From contig NZ_CP147776.1 in assembly GCF_037300705.1 (NCBI RefSeq), forward strand, positions 5,276,857 to 5,340,856: 64,000 nt of DNA, read 5' to 3'. The position numbers and the translations under genes are program-made. Of this stretch, positions 1-8,077 are shown in pieces (the first letter of the stretch is position 1; each line of letters begins with the position of its first letter). This stretch comes from Massilia sp. W12 (lineage in GTDB: Bacteria; Pseudomonadota; Gammaproteobacteria; Burkholderiales; Burkholderiaceae_D). Under the pieces are notes generated by a model, which searched no databases, was not told where the DNA came from, and was given only the letters and a program-made list of their open reading frames with translations.

Positions 1-576
1 CTGGCGGCCAAACCGAAGCGCATGAACGCCAGCGGAATTGATCTGAACCGCAATTTCCCCACGCCGAACTGGAAAAGCGAAACCCAGCAATATTGGGTGA
101 AAAAAACCGGCAGCGATCCGCGCCGTTTTCCGGGCAATCAGCCATTGTCAGAGCCGGAAAGCCGTTGGGTGCATGATCAGATTGAGCGTTTCAAACCGCA
201 TGTGGTGATTTCCGTGCATGCGCCATTTGGCGTGCTGGATTTTGACGGCCCGAGCGAGCCGCCGCAGCGCTTTGGCCGCTTGCTGTTCAATCCGGTCGGC
301 GTGTATCCCGGCTCGCTCGGCAATTATCTGGGCGTGCAGCGCAAATTGCCGATTGTCACGATTGAACTGCCGAATTCGCTCGAAATGCCGCCGCCGCCCG
401 AAGTGCAGCGCATCTGGCAGGACATGCTGGTTTGGATGCGTAATAATATTCACCCGGTCGCGGCCAAGCCGGCCAAAGCGGCAAAAAACCTCAAGCCGGG
501 CAAGAGTGTTGCGGCGGCCAAGCCGCCAGCCGGCAAAGCTGTTGTCAAAAGCAAGCCAAGCCAAAGCGGAAATTGA
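1..576 (+). CDS. M14-family zinc carboxypeptidase, C-terminal part (5' end outside window)
   Basis: The reading frame is open from the first base, so the gene starts before the window; 191 residues are visible. The motif DLNRNFP is the substrate-binding Asn-Arg pair of M14 carboxypeptidases. ISVHAPFG supplies the third zinc-ligand His, and the later VTIELP carries the catalytic Glu. The N-terminal HxxE zinc ligands lie outside the window. The fold and spacing fit the bacterial murein-peptide amidase or carboxypeptidase branch (MpaA-like), which trims peptides from cell-wall fragments; that subfamily assignment is inference. The last 40 or so residues are a low-complexity Ala-Lys-Pro tail that probably lies outside the catalytic domain and could bind a polyanion. 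The next gene in the same direction starts about 140 bases later, behind a riboswitch. Confidence 0.85.
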   Translation: MAAKPKRMNASGIDLNRNFPTPNWKSETQQYWVKKTGSDPRRFPGNQPLSEPESRWVHDQIERFKPHVVISVHAPFGVLDFDGPSEPPQRFGRLLFNPVGVYPGSLGNYLGVQRKLPIVTIELPNSLEMPPPPEVQRIWQDMLVWMRNNIHPVAAKPAKAAKNLKPGKSVAAAKPPAGKAVVKSKPSQSGN

Positions 577-623
577 AATTCGATTGACAGCGCCGCATAT
601 TTGACGGCAAGATTGCACACTTA

Positions 624-680
624 TCCGGGGAGCGTTGCGACGGGGCAAGCCCGCCAGGCCCGGAAGCTTAAACCGCGCTC
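624..680 (+). promoter_or_regulatory. SAH riboswitch upstream of ahcY
   Basis: TCCGGG at 624-629 pairs with CCCGGA at 659-664 to form P1. Inside it lies the conserved core GAGCGTTGCGACGG, followed by a short P2 (641-644 with 650-653) and GCCAGG. GAGCG at 630-634 is complementary to CGCTC at 676-680, the pseudoknot typical of S-adenosylhomocysteine riboswitches. In known members SAH binding turns expression on, letting the cell make more SAH hydrolase when SAH builds up. The location directly before ahcY fits this. A pyrimidine-rich run (683-697) and the ribosome binding site follow. Confidence 0.85.
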
Positions 681-717
681 ACGTTTTTCTTTTTTCTATC
701 GATGAAAGGAGGGCGTG

Positions 718-2145
718 ATGAACGCCGTACTCAAACCTGTTCAAGATTTCCACGTTGCTGATTTGAATCTGGCCGATTGGGGCCACAAGGAAATCCGTAT
801 TGCCGAAACTGAAATGCCCGGCCTGATGGCGATTCGCGACGAATACGCTGCCAGCCAACCACTCAAAGGCGCACGCATTACCGGCTCCCTGCACATGACG
901 ATCCAGACCGCCGTCTTGATCCAAACCCTGGAAGCACTGGGCGCTCAAGTGCGCTGGGCTTCCTGCAATATTTTCTCCACCCAGGATCACGCCGCCGCCG
1001 CGATTGCCGCCAACGGCACGCCGGTGTTCGCAGTGAAAGGCGAATCGCTCGACGATTACTGGGAGTTCACCCACCGCATTTTTGAATGGCCGAACGATGA
1101 ACATGGCCGTCCGGTGTATTCCAATATGATTCTGGACGATGGCAGCGACGCCACCCTGTTGCTGCACCTGGGCGCACGCGCGGAAAAAGACATCCATGTG
1201 CTGGACAAGCCGGGTTCCGCTGAAGAAATCTGCCTGTTCAACTCGATCCGCCGTCACCTGGCAGTCGAACCGGATTGGTACAGCAAGCGCCTGTCGCAAA
1301 TCATGGGCGTGACCGAAGAAACCACCACTGGCGTGCATCGCCTGTATCAAATGCACAAAGAAGGCAAGCTGGCCTTCCCGGCAATCAATGTGAACGATTC
1401 CGTGACCAAGTCCAAATTCGACAATCTGTATGGTTGCCGCGAATCGCTGGTGGATGGCATCAAGCGCGCTACCGACGTGATGGTGGCAGGCAAGGTGGCG
1501 GTGGTGTGCGGTTACGGCGACGTGGGCAAAGGCTCGGCGCAAGCACTGCGCGCGCTGTCGGCGCAAGTGTGGGTGACGGAAGTTGATCCGATCTGCGCGC
1601 TGCAAGCTGCGATGGAAGGTTTCCGCGTGGTGACCATGGATGATGCTTGCGAATTGGGCGATATTTTCGTCACCTGCACCGGCAACTACCATGTGATTAC
1701 GCATGAACACATGCTGCGTATGAAAGACCAGGCCATCGTCTGTAATATCGGCCACTTCGACAATGAAATCGATGTCGCCTCGCTGCATCAATATCAGTGG
1801 GAAAACATCAAGCCGCAAGTGGATCATGTGATCTTCCCGAGCGGTCGCCGCATCATTCTGCTGGCCGAAGGCCGTCTGGTGAACCTGGGTTGCGGCACTG
1901 GCCATCCTTCGTATGTGATGAGCTCGTCTTTCGCAAACCAGACCATCGCCCAAATCGAGTTGTTCAGCAATAACGCCAAATACCCGATCGGCGTGCATAC
2001 CCTGCCCAAGCATCTGGATGAAAAAGTGGCGCGTTTGCAGTTGAAGAAACTCAACGCCAAGCTGACCGTATTGACCGCAGAACAAGCGGCCTATATTAAC
2101 GTCAGCCAGGAAGGTCCGTACAAACCGGATCACTACCGCTATTGA
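718..2145 (+). CDS. ahcY: adenosylhomocysteinase (S-adenosylhomocysteine hydrolase)
   Basis: This cytosolic enzyme splits S-adenosylhomocysteine into adenosine and homocysteine, which keeps methyltransferases from product inhibition. The 475-residue length is usual for proteobacterial members. The NAD-binding Rossmann motif GYGDVGKG sits at about residues 265-272, and the protein ends in the family's conserved PDHYRY tail. AGGAGG at 707-712 lies five bases before the ATG at 718; a GTG at 715 directly precedes it, but its spacing is too short. The SAH riboswitch upstream provides product-sensing control. metF, which remakes methyl-THF for homocysteine methylation, lies two genes downstream, so the stretch forms a methyl-cycle group. 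An intrinsic terminator follows the stop codon. Confidence 0.98.
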   Translation: MNAVLKPVQDFHVADLNLADWGHKEIRIAETEMPGLMAIRDEYAASQPLKGARITGSLHMTIQTAVLIQTLEALGAQVRWASCNIFSTQDHAAAAIAANGTPVFAVKGESLDDYWEFTHRIFEWPNDEHGRPVYSNMILDDGSDATLLLHLGARAEKDIHVLDKPGSAEEICLFNSIRRHLAVEPDWYSKRLSQIMGVTEETTTGVHRLYQMHKEGKLAFPAINVNDSVTKSKFDNLYGCRESLVDGIKRATDVMVAGKVAVVCGYGDVGKGSAQALRALSAQVWVTEVDPICALQAAMEGFRVVTMDDACELGDIFVTCTGNYHVITHEHMLRMKDQAIVCNIGHFDNEIDVASLHQYQWENIKPQVDHVIFPSGRRIILLAEGRLVNLGCGTGHPSYVMSSSFANQTIAQIELFSNNAKYPIGVHTLPKHLDEKVARLQLKKLNAKLTVLTAEQAAYINVSQEGPYKPDHYRY

Positions 2146-2154
2146 TGCAAACTG

Positions 2155-2183
2155 CGGGCAGGCTGGTCCTGCCCGTTTTTTTA
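2155..2183 (+). terminator. intrinsic terminator after ahcY
   Basis: CGGGCAGG (2155-2162) and CCTGCCCG (2168-2175) form a perfect 8-bp stem with a 5-base loop, followed by seven T. The next gene begins only 12 bases later, so read-through or an overlapping promoter must supply its transcription. Confidence 0.85.
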
Positions 2184-2194
2184 TCTGTCACAAC

Positions 2195-2554
2195 ATGCCG
2201 CGTCTGCTCCTTGTCTGGCTGATCAATACCGCAGCCCTGTTTGCGATTCCCTGGCTGTTGCCCAGCGTGCACTTTTCCAATCTGTTCGCCGCTCTGATTG
2301 CGGCGCCGGTGCTGGGTTTGGTGAATCTGTTGATCCGCCCTTTGTTGATCTTATTGACCCTGCCGGTGACCGTGGTGACTCTCGGCTTATTCCTGTTCGT
2401 GGTGAATGGCTTGAGTTTCTGGATGGCTTCCGGTCTGGTTCCCGGCTTCACCGTGGAGGGATTCTGGCCGGCGATGGGCGGCGCGCTGTTATACAGCATC
2501 ATTTCCTGGGCCTTATCCACGCTGCTGTTGGAGAAAGATGATGAAGCCGCATAA
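2195..2554 (+). CDS. small integral membrane protein, phage holin superfamily IV (YvlD/PF04020-like)
   Basis: The 119-residue protein is almost entirely hydrophobic, with about four membrane segments (roughly residues 5-22, 28-47, 50-72 and 87-110). The motif LGLVNLLIRPLL followed by LTLPVTVVTLGLFLFVVN is characteristic of the PF04020 family, often labelled phage holin family although most members are ordinary chromosomal inner-membrane proteins of unknown role. Its end overlaps the metF start by 17 bases, so the two are probably translated together. In many betaproteobacteria this gene sits between ahcY and metF, but no methyl-cycle function is shown. There is no sign of phage genes nearby. 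Confidence 0.8.
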   Translation: MPRLLLVWLINTAALFAIPWLLPSVHFSNLFAALIAAPVLGLVNLLIRPLLILLTLPVTVVTLGLFLFVVNGLSFWMASGLVPGFTVEGFWPAMGGALLYSIISWALSTLLLEKDDEAA

Positions 2555-3368
2555 TTTTTCGATTGAATTTTTTCCGCCCAAAACGGAAGAAGGCGCACGC
2601 AAACTGTGCGCCACCCGCGCCGAACTGGCGCAATTAAAACCGCTGTATTTTTCCGTGACCTTCGGCGCCGGCGGCTCCACTCAGCAAGGCACGCTCGACA
2701 CTGTGCTGGAAATTCAGCGTGAAGGCCATCTGGCCGCGCCGCACCTGTCTTGCATCGGCAGCACGCGCGCGCAATTGCGCGAAGTATTGCAAGGTTATAA
2801 AGCAAATGGCATTTCCCGCCTGGTCGCCCTGCGTGGCGATTTGCCTTCCGGCTATGGCGGCATGGGCGAATTGCGTTACGCCAGCGAATTGGTGGAATTC
2901 ATCCGTGCAGAAACCGGCTCGCACTTTCATATTGAAGTCGCGGCCTACCCGGAAATGCACCCGCAGGCGCGCAGCCCGCAAGACGATTTGCAAAACTTTG
3001 TGCGCAAAATGAAAGCCGGCGCGGATGCCGCCATCACCCAGTACTTTTACAATGCTGACGCGTATTTTTACTTTGTCGAGCAAGCCCGCAAGGCCGGGAT
3101 CGAGGCCCCGATTGTGCCGGGCATCATGCCGATCACCAATTATTCGCAATTGATGCGCTTTTCCGACATGTGCGGCGCGGAAATTCCGCGTTGGGTGCGC
3201 TTAAAGCTGGCCAGCTTCGGCGACGACAGCGCCGCCATCCGCGCCTTTGGCCAGGATGTGGTGACAGATCTGTGCCGCCGCTTGCTTGCCGGCGGAGCGC
3301 CGGGTTTGCATTTTTATTCGATGAACCAGGCCGCCGCCACCAAGGCGATCTGGCAAGCCTTGCTGTGA
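2538..3368 (+). CDS. metF: 5,10-methylenetetrahydrofolate reductase
   Basis: The enzyme is a cytosolic flavoprotein that reduces methylene-THF to methyl-THF for methionine synthesis. The N-terminal SIEFFPPKTEEG contains the conserved active-site Glu. ALRGDLPSG contains the FAD-contacting Asp, and ITQYFYNAD and PGIMPITN are further family blocks of the TIM barrel. The 276-residue length is normal. Two ATG codons are adjacent (2538 and 2541), and either could start. The start lies inside the preceding membrane protein gene, which suggests translational coupling. Together with ahcY it restores the homocysteine-to-methionine branch. Confidence 0.96.
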   Translation: MMKPHNFSIEFFPPKTEEGARKLCATRAELAQLKPLYFSVTFGAGGSTQQGTLDTVLEIQREGHLAAPHLSCIGSTRAQLREVLQGYKANGISRLVALRGDLPSGYGGMGELRYASELVEFIRAETGSHFHIEVAAYPEMHPQARSPQDDLQNFVRKMKAGADAAITQYFYNADAYFYFVEQARKAGIEAPIVPGIMPITNYSQLMRFSDMCGAEIPRWVRLKLASFGDDSAAIRAFGQDVVTDLCRRLLAGGAPGLHFYSMNQAAATKAIWQALL

Positions 3369-3396
3369 ATCAGTGCGCAGCGCCTCGTGGCGCTGC

Positions 3397-3780
3397 TCAC
3401 TCCCGGCTCAAGTGCGCCAGCGCAGCGCCTTCCTGTTCCCATTCCTGGCCATTGAACTGGCTCAAATTCACCGCCTGCACCGTGCTTTGATCAATGCAGC
3501 GCAAATTCACGCTGAAGCCATCCGGGTTGCTGCGCGGCACGTAAAACGGTTTGCAGCCGCAGTGCTTGCAAAAATAATGCTTGGCCACGCCGGTATTAAA
3601 CGTGTAGCAAGTCAAATCCTCTTCCCCGCACAAGAGCGTGAAGCGGGAGGCCGGCACAATCACATGTAAAAAGCCGGTGCGGGTGCACATGGAGCAATTG
3701 CATTCCTGCACTTCCAGCACGGAAGGCGCGTCGATTTCGATTTGCACTTTCTGGCAATGGCATGAGGCGAAGTGTTTCAT
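3397..3780 (-). CDS. GFA/CENP-V domain zinc protein
   Basis: The 127-residue protein has the cysteine pattern of the glutathione-dependent formaldehyde-activating (GFA) fold: SCHC near residue 7, CNCSMC near residue 28 and FCKHCGC near residue 71. Family members bind two zinc ions. One studied member, Gfa, was proposed to speed the joining of formaldehyde to glutathione, but most relatives have no tested role. The gene is convergent with metF, with only 28 bases between the stop codons, and diverges from the TRAP transporter genes. A formaldehyde role next to one-carbon genes is tempting but unproven. Confidence 0.85.
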   Translation of the reverse strand: MKHFASCHCQKVQIEIDAPSVLEVQECNCSMCTRTGFLHVIVPASRFTLLCGEEDLTCYTFNTGVAKHYFCKHCGCKPFYVPRSNPDGFSVNLRCIDQSTVQAVNLSQFNGQEWEQEGAALAHLSRE

Positions 3781-3914
3781 GATGCGCTCCTGAAAACTTG
3801 ATTATGCGCGCGTGTGGCGCGGAAACGGCGGCATGCCTCGCATTTTCAGGCAAGCGCGCCTAATAGCGCTACACTTGGCAGGCTGTCGCCTCTTCCACTG
3901 ACCAGGAGAAAATT

Positions 3915-4907
3915 ATGCGTTTGTCCCATTTATTGCTGTCCTTCGTCTGCCTGCTGCCGGGCGCCGTGCTGGCGCAACAGCCGATTGTCATTAAATTCAG
4001 CCATGTGGTGGCGGTGGATACGCCCAAAGGCCAGGCCGCATTGCGTTTTAAGGAGTTGGCGGAAAAAGCCAGTCAGGGCAAAGTCAAAGTTGAAGTCTTT
4101 CCCAACAGCCAGCTGTATAAAGACAAAGAAGAATTGGAAGCGCTGCAACTGGGCGCAGTGCAAATGCTGGCGCCTTCGCTGGCCAAATTCGGCCCGCTCG
4201 GTGTGAAAGAATATGAAGTTTTTGATTTGCCTTACATCTTCCCGAATAAAGCCACCCTGACCGCCGTGATGGATGGCAAAATCGGCCAGGATTTGATGCA
4301 AAAACTGGAAAGCAAGGGCATCAAAGGTTTGGCCTACTGGGACAATGGCTTCAAAATCATGTCCGCCAACAAGCCTTTGCGCAGCGTGGCTGACTTCAAA
4401 GGGTTGAAGATGCGGATTCAAGCCTCCAAGGTGCTGGATGCGCAAATGCGCGTGCTCGGCGCCAATCCGCAAGTGCTGGCGTTCTCTGAAGTGTATCAAG
4501 CGCTCGGCAATGGCCTGGTGGATGGCACCGAAAACCCGCCCTCCAATATGTACACGCAAAAAATGCATGAAGTACAAAAGCATCTGACCGTCTCCAACCA
4601 TGGCTATCTGGGTTATGCTGTGATCGTCAACAAAAAATTCTGGGACGGACTGCCGGCGGATATCCGCAAGATCCTGGAAAAAGCCATGGCTGACGCCACC
4701 ACTTATGAACGCGCCATCGCCCAGCGCGACAATGAGCTGGCGCTGGACGCCATCAAAAAATCCGGTAAAACCGCGATTTACCAGCAAACCCCGGCTGAAG
4801 CCGCTGAATGGAAAAAAGCCATGTTGCCGGTGCATAAAGAAATGGAAGGGCGGATCGGCGCAGACCTGATCAAAGCCATCGGCCAGGAAGCGGCGCGCAA
4901 TAAATAA
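3915..4907 (+). CDS. dctP: TRAP transporter solute-binding protein, DctP family
   Basis: A signal peptide of about 21 residues ends at VLAQQ, so the protein is periplasmic. The mature part matches DctP family proteins: KFSHVVAVDTPKG near the N-terminus, MRIQASKVLDAQMRVLGANP containing the Arg that binds the substrate carboxylate, and VDGTENPPSN. The length of 330 residues is standard. It captures an organic acid, most often a C4-dicarboxylate, and hands it to the DctQM permease encoded directly downstream. AGGAG lies upstream of the ATG. The exact substrate cannot be read from sequence; C4-dicarboxylate is the default inference. Confidence 0.93.
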   Translation: MRLSHLLLSFVCLLPGAVLAQQPIVIKFSHVVAVDTPKGQAALRFKELAEKASQGKVKVEVFPNSQLYKDKEELEALQLGAVQMLAPSLAKFGPLGVKEYEVFDLPYIFPNKATLTAVMDGKIGQDLMQKLESKGIKGLAYWDNGFKIMSANKPLRSVADFKGLKMRIQASKVLDAQMRVLGANPQVLAFSEVYQALGNGLVDGTENPPSNMYTQKMHEVQKHLTVSNHGYLGYAVIVNKKFWDGLPADIRKILEKAMADATTYERAIAQRDNELALDAIKKSGKTAIYQQTPAEAAEWKKAMLPVHKEMEGRIGADLIKAIGQEAARNK

Positions 4908-4930
4908 GCGCAATCGAGAATGGATGCGGT

Positions 4931-5497
4931 ATGAAATACCTGGATCGCCTGGAAGAAATCCTGATCGCCAGCCTGATGGCCTGCGCCACCCTGATCATTT
5001 TTGTGGCGGTGTTGCACCGCTATGCTTCAGGCTGGCCTATCCCCTGGCTGCAAGACAAATTGATTGCGATCAATATGAGTTGGGCGCGTGAAGCCTGCAT
5101 TCTGATGTTTGTCTGGATGGCCAAATTCGGCGCCGCATACGGCGTGCGCAGCGGCATTCATGTCGGCGTCGATGTTCTGGTCAAACGTCTCGGGCCGGGC
5201 GGTCAGAAATTCTGCATCCTGTTCTCCGTGTTGGCCGGCGTCTTGTTCACCGCCACGCTGGCGGCGATCGGGGCCGGCATGGTGTACCACAAATTCGGCG
5301 ACACCATGACCACCGAGGTGATGGAGCTGCCCTTGTGGATGGTGTATCTGGCGATTCCGCTGGCCTCCGGTTTGATGGCCTTCCGTTTTTTACAAGTCGG
5401 CTGGACGTATCTCAAAACCGGGGCCATGCCGCAGCATGATCATGGCCATGTGGACGGACTGGATGAACAGGAATTGATGCGGGAGCAGCGCACATGA
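4931..5497 (+). CDS. dctQ: TRAP transporter small permease, DctQ family
   Basis: The 188-residue membrane protein has four predicted membrane helices. Its conserved block WAREACILMFVWMAKFGAAYG and the following IHVGVD are typical of DctQ. It sits between the binding protein gene (23 bases upstream) and DctM, whose ATG overlaps its stop codon by four bases. It forms the small membrane subunit that couples with DctM for sodium-driven uptake. The C-terminal tail contains a short His-rich piece (QHDHGHVDG), which is not a family feature and has unknown meaning. Confidence 0.9.
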   Translation: MKYLDRLEEILIASLMACATLIIFVAVLHRYASGWPIPWLQDKLIAINMSWAREACILMFVWMAKFGAAYGVRSGIHVGVDVLVKRLGPGGQKFCILFSVLAGVLFTATLAAIGAGMVYHKFGDTMTTEVMELPLWMVYLAIPLASGLMAFRFLQVGWTYLKTGAMPQHDHGHVDGLDEQELMREQRT

Positions 5498-6774
5498 ACA
5501 CGATTTTGATTTTTTCGCTGCTGATCCTGCTGATGTTGAGCGGGATGCCGATTTCGATTGCGCTGGGCTTAACCGTACTCACCTTTTTATTCACCATGAC
5601 CACCACCGAAGTCGAAACGGTGGCCTTGAAGTTATTCACCGGAATTGAAAACTTCGAAATCATGGCGATTCCCTTTTTCATTCTGGCCGGCAATTTTTTA
5701 ACGCATGGCGGGGTGGCGCGCCGCATGATCCGCTTTGCTTCCAGCATGGTCGGGCATTTTCACGGCGGTCTGGCCTTGGGCGGGGTGTTGGCCTGCGCCC
5801 TGTTCGCCGCCGTGTCCGGCTCCTCGCCGGCCACCGTGGTGGCGATTGGCTCGATTATTCTGCCGGCCCTGATCAAACAGGGTTACCCGCCCCGTTTTGG
5901 CGCAGGCGTGATCACCACCTCGGGCGCGCTTGGCATTTTGATTCCGCCCTCGATTGTGATGGTGATGTATTCCGTCTCCACCAATACCTCCATCGGCAAG
6001 CTGTTCATGGCCGGGGTTGTGCCGGGTTTGATGCTGGCGTTTCTGCTCGGCCTCACCACCTGGTATCTGGCGCGCAAAAATAACTACCCGCGCATGCCGC
6101 GCGCTTCCTGGGATGAGCGCTGGCAAGCCTTCCGTGAAGCATTTTGGGGCTTGGCCTTGATCGTTTTGGTGATGGGCGGGATTTACAGCGGGATTTTCAT
6201 GCCGACCGAAGCCGCCGCCATGTCCGCCGTGTACGCCTTTGTGATCGCCCTGTTTGTGTATAAAGACTTGCGCTGGCGCGATGTGTATAAAGTCCTGCTG
6301 TCCTCTGCCGCCATGTCGGCCATGCTGCTCTACATCATCACAAATGCGATTTTGTTTTCGTATTTGATGACCAATGAAGGTGTGCCGCAAGCGATGGCGG
6401 ATTGGATGTTAGCGCAAGGCATGGGGGTGGCAAGCTTCTTGCTTATAGTGAATGTGTTGCTGCTCATCGCCGGGAATGTGATGGAGCCATCGTCGATTGT
6501 CTTGATCATGGCGCCAATTCTGTTCCCGATTGCGATGAAGTTGGGCGTGGATCCGGTGCACTTCGGCATCCTGATTGTGGTGAATATGGAAGTCGGCATG
6601 TGTCATCCACCGGTAGGATTAAACCTGTATGTTGCCTCCGGCATCACCAAAATGGGGATCACCGAGTTGACAGTGGCGGTCTGGCCCTGGTTGTTGACGA
6701 TGTTGGGCTTTCTGATGATCGTCACCTATGTTCCGGCAATTTCCCTGTTCTTGCCGCAACTGCTGGGAATGTAG
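5494..6774 (+). CDS. dctM: TRAP transporter large permease, DctM family
   Basis: The 426-residue protein has roughly twelve membrane segments and the family hallmarks: LMLSGMPISIALGL at the start, IPFFILAGNFLTHGGVARRM, SGSSPATVVAIGSIILPAL, and GHPPVG-like MCHPPVGLNLYVASG near the C-terminus. It forms the sodium-coupled transport channel of the TRAP system. The ATGA overlap with dctQ indicates translational coupling. No regulator lies beside the dctPQM operon, so control is probably distant. No terminator follows immediately. Confidence 0.95.
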   Translation: MNTILIFSLLILLMLSGMPISIALGLTVLTFLFTMTTTEVETVALKLFTGIENFEIMAIPFFILAGNFLTHGGVARRMIRFASSMVGHFHGGLALGGVLACALFAAVSGSSPATVVAIGSIILPALIKQGYPPRFGAGVITTSGALGILIPPSIVMVMYSVSTNTSIGKLFMAGVVPGLMLAFLLGLTTWYLARKNNYPRMPRASWDERWQAFREAFWGLALIVLVMGGIYSGIFMPTEAAAMSAVYAFVIALFVYKDLRWRDVYKVLLSSAAMSAMLLYIITNAILFSYLMTNEGVPQAMADWMLAQGMGVASFLLIVNVLLLIAGNVMEPSSIVLIMAPILFPIAMKLGVDPVHFGILIVVNMEVGMCHPPVGLNLYVASGITKMGITELTVAVWPWLLTMLGFLMIVTYVPAISLFLPQLLGM

Positions 6775-6939
6775 GCGATGTGCACAATCAGGCGCAATTG
6801 CTGCAGCATGTAACAAGTTTTGCCGGAATGCAAAAAAAATTGCTGCAATCCGGAAACTGTTACGCTATTATGACGCGACTTTTCAGAAAATACAGTTCGG
6901 AAAAAACTGTGTTCACTGTCACCGCATAACGAGTATTCA

Positions 6940-7159
6940 TTTTCCTGCATAAGCAGGCCGGTTTTGGTTGGGGGAAGTGGGCAGACCGCGCAAGCCTTGT
7001 GCTTGTCAGGTCTGGAAATATACAACGGTATCGCAGTACCGGAGATCTGAGGAGACGCACGCTGCAATGATGCTGCTGCCGCCTGCCACGATGCAGGATT
7101 GGACAAGCCGCCGTCAGCGTGGATAAATTTTAAAACGCACCGCAAGGTGCGTTTTTTTT
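6940..7159 (+). ncRNA. candidate structured RNA in a gene-free region (unassigned)
   Basis: No credible protein lies between dctM and the next gene. The plus strand holds a series of stable hairpins: CCTGC/GCAGG at 6944-6957, a two-part stem CAGACC/GGTCTG with inner CAAGC/GCTTG at 6982-7014, CGGTA/TACCG at 7026-7041, and CACGCTG (7058-7064) closing with CAGCGTG (7115-7121) around CCTGC/GCAGG at 7082-7097. The run ends in a strong intrinsic terminator. At least five GGA triplets occur in single-stranded or loop positions, as in Csr/Rsm-binding RNAs, but that may be chance. It could also be the 3' untranslated region of the dctPQM mRNA. I could not match it to 6S RNA, SRP RNA, RNase P RNA or tmRNA. 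Confidence 0.35.
7135..7159 (+). terminator. strong intrinsic terminator
   Basis: ACGCACC (7135-7141), loop GCAA, GGTGCGT (7146-7152), then a run of eight T. It lies 360 bases after dctM and 225 before the next gene, so it ends either a long dctPQM 3' region or a separate small RNA. Confidence 0.9.
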
Positions 7160-7270
7160 CATCTGCGGCGGGGCTGCGTTGTATCGGTGCAAATGCACCA
7201 GAAAAGTGCGACTTGTAACACCTGCGTGCAGCGCATGCAAGGCAAATACATTCAGTTCGGGGCAATCGGC

Positions 7271-7276
7271 TATAAT
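7271..7276 (+). promoter_or_regulatory. possible -10 element for the SDR-GT2-GtrA operon
   Basis: A perfect TATAAT occurs about 110 bases before the start of the SDR gene. No good -35 hexamer lies 17 bases upstream, so this is only a candidate. Confidence 0.35.
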
Positions 7277-7384
7277 CCGCTGTTACCGTCTGCAAATGTG
7301 CGCAATGCCGCGCCCGCAAGCCATCCAGGCGCCGCAGGTGGTTTTCCCTGTGCGTCTTGCATTACACAAGCTTGTTGGATTTCT

Positions 7385-8077
7385 ATGATTATTGGCAACG
7401 GATTACTGGCGCAAGCCTTTTCCCCGCGTTACGCAAACGACCCCGAAGTGCTGGTGTTTGCCTCGGGCGTCTCGAATTCGCGTGAAACCGATCCTGCAGC
7501 GTTCGCGCGGGAAAAAGAAATGTTGCAGCACGCCTGCGCCGAAGGGCGCGAGCTGGTGTACTTCAGCACCTGCAGCGTACATGATCCTGAGCTGGCCAAC
7601 AGCCCCTATGTGCAGCACAAAAAAGCGATGGAAGAAATGGTCGCGGCGCTGCCGCACTTTGCTATTTTCCGTCTGCCGCAAGTGGTCGGGCGCACGCCGA
7701 ACCCGCACACCCTGACCAATTTCCTGCACCATCAAATCGTCAGCGGCGCCACCTTTCATATCTGGCGCAATGCGCGCCGCAATCTGATTGATGTTGATGA
7801 TGTCGCCAAAATCGGAACCTGGCTGCTGGATCACCACGAAGCCGACGACATCATCACCAATATCGCCTGTCCGTTTTCAATCGCCATCCCGGATCTGGTG
7901 GCGATTTTTGAAGACGCGCTGGGCATGCGCGCCGCCTGTGATGTGCAGGAAGCCGGCGGCAAATACATGATCGACACCCGGCTCGCGTTTTCAGTCGCGC
8001 CCAAGGCCGGGGTCGAATTTGATGATTTTTATGTCAAGCGTCTGATTCACAAATACTATGCACCCGCCAAGTCTTGA
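7385..8077 (+). CDS. NAD(P)-binding SDR-like protein (sugar epimerase/dehydratase type)
   Basis: From the ATG at 7385 the 230-residue product begins MIIGNGLLAQAF, a Rossmann-type glycine motif right at the N-terminus. An in-frame extension upstream has no family resemblance. ELVYFSTCSVHDPE corresponds to the strand with the catalytic Ser of extended SDR enzymes, and YVQHKKAME is the YxxxK active-site pair. FRLPQVVGRTPNPHTL and RNLIDVDDVAKI match the sugar-epimerase subgroup. It is shorter than typical 300-residue members, with a reduced N-terminal region. It probably alters a nucleotide sugar used by the GT2 downstream, which starts 20 bases before this gene ends. Confidence 0.75.
   Translation: MIIGNGLLAQAFSPRYANDPEVLVFASGVSNSRETDPAAFAREKEMLQHACAEGRELVYFSTCSVHDPELANSPYVQHKKAMEEMVAALPHFAIFRLPQVVGRTPNPHTLTNFLHHQIVSGATFHIWRNARRNLIDVDDVAKIGTWLLDHHEADDIITNIACPFSIAIPDLVAIFEDALGMRAACDVQEAGGKYMIDTRLAFSVAPKAGVEFDDFYVKRLIHKYYAPAKS

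Noticed and set aside
679-2133. Long open frame on the minus strand opposite ahcY
   Set aside because: It is a mirror of the strongly conserved ahcY frame; its residues are His- and Arg-rich with no family resemblance.
2195-2554. Holin gene as sign of a prophage
   Set aside because: The family name is historical; there are no other phage genes and the gene sits in a methyl-cycle operon.
7002-7045. Resemblance of GTCAGGTCTGGAAA to the conserved loop of SRP (4.5S) RNA
   Set aside because: The match stops after the first dozen bases; the GGAAGGAAGCAGCC core of SRP RNA is missing.
6775-7135. Possible 6S RNA
   Set aside because: The long single hairpin with central bubble cannot be drawn; the region folds as several short independent stems.
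7187-7384. N-terminal extension of the SDR protein by 66 codons
   Set aside because: The extension has no SDR features, includes the promoter-like TATAAT, and the Rossmann motif begins right at the ATG at 7385.
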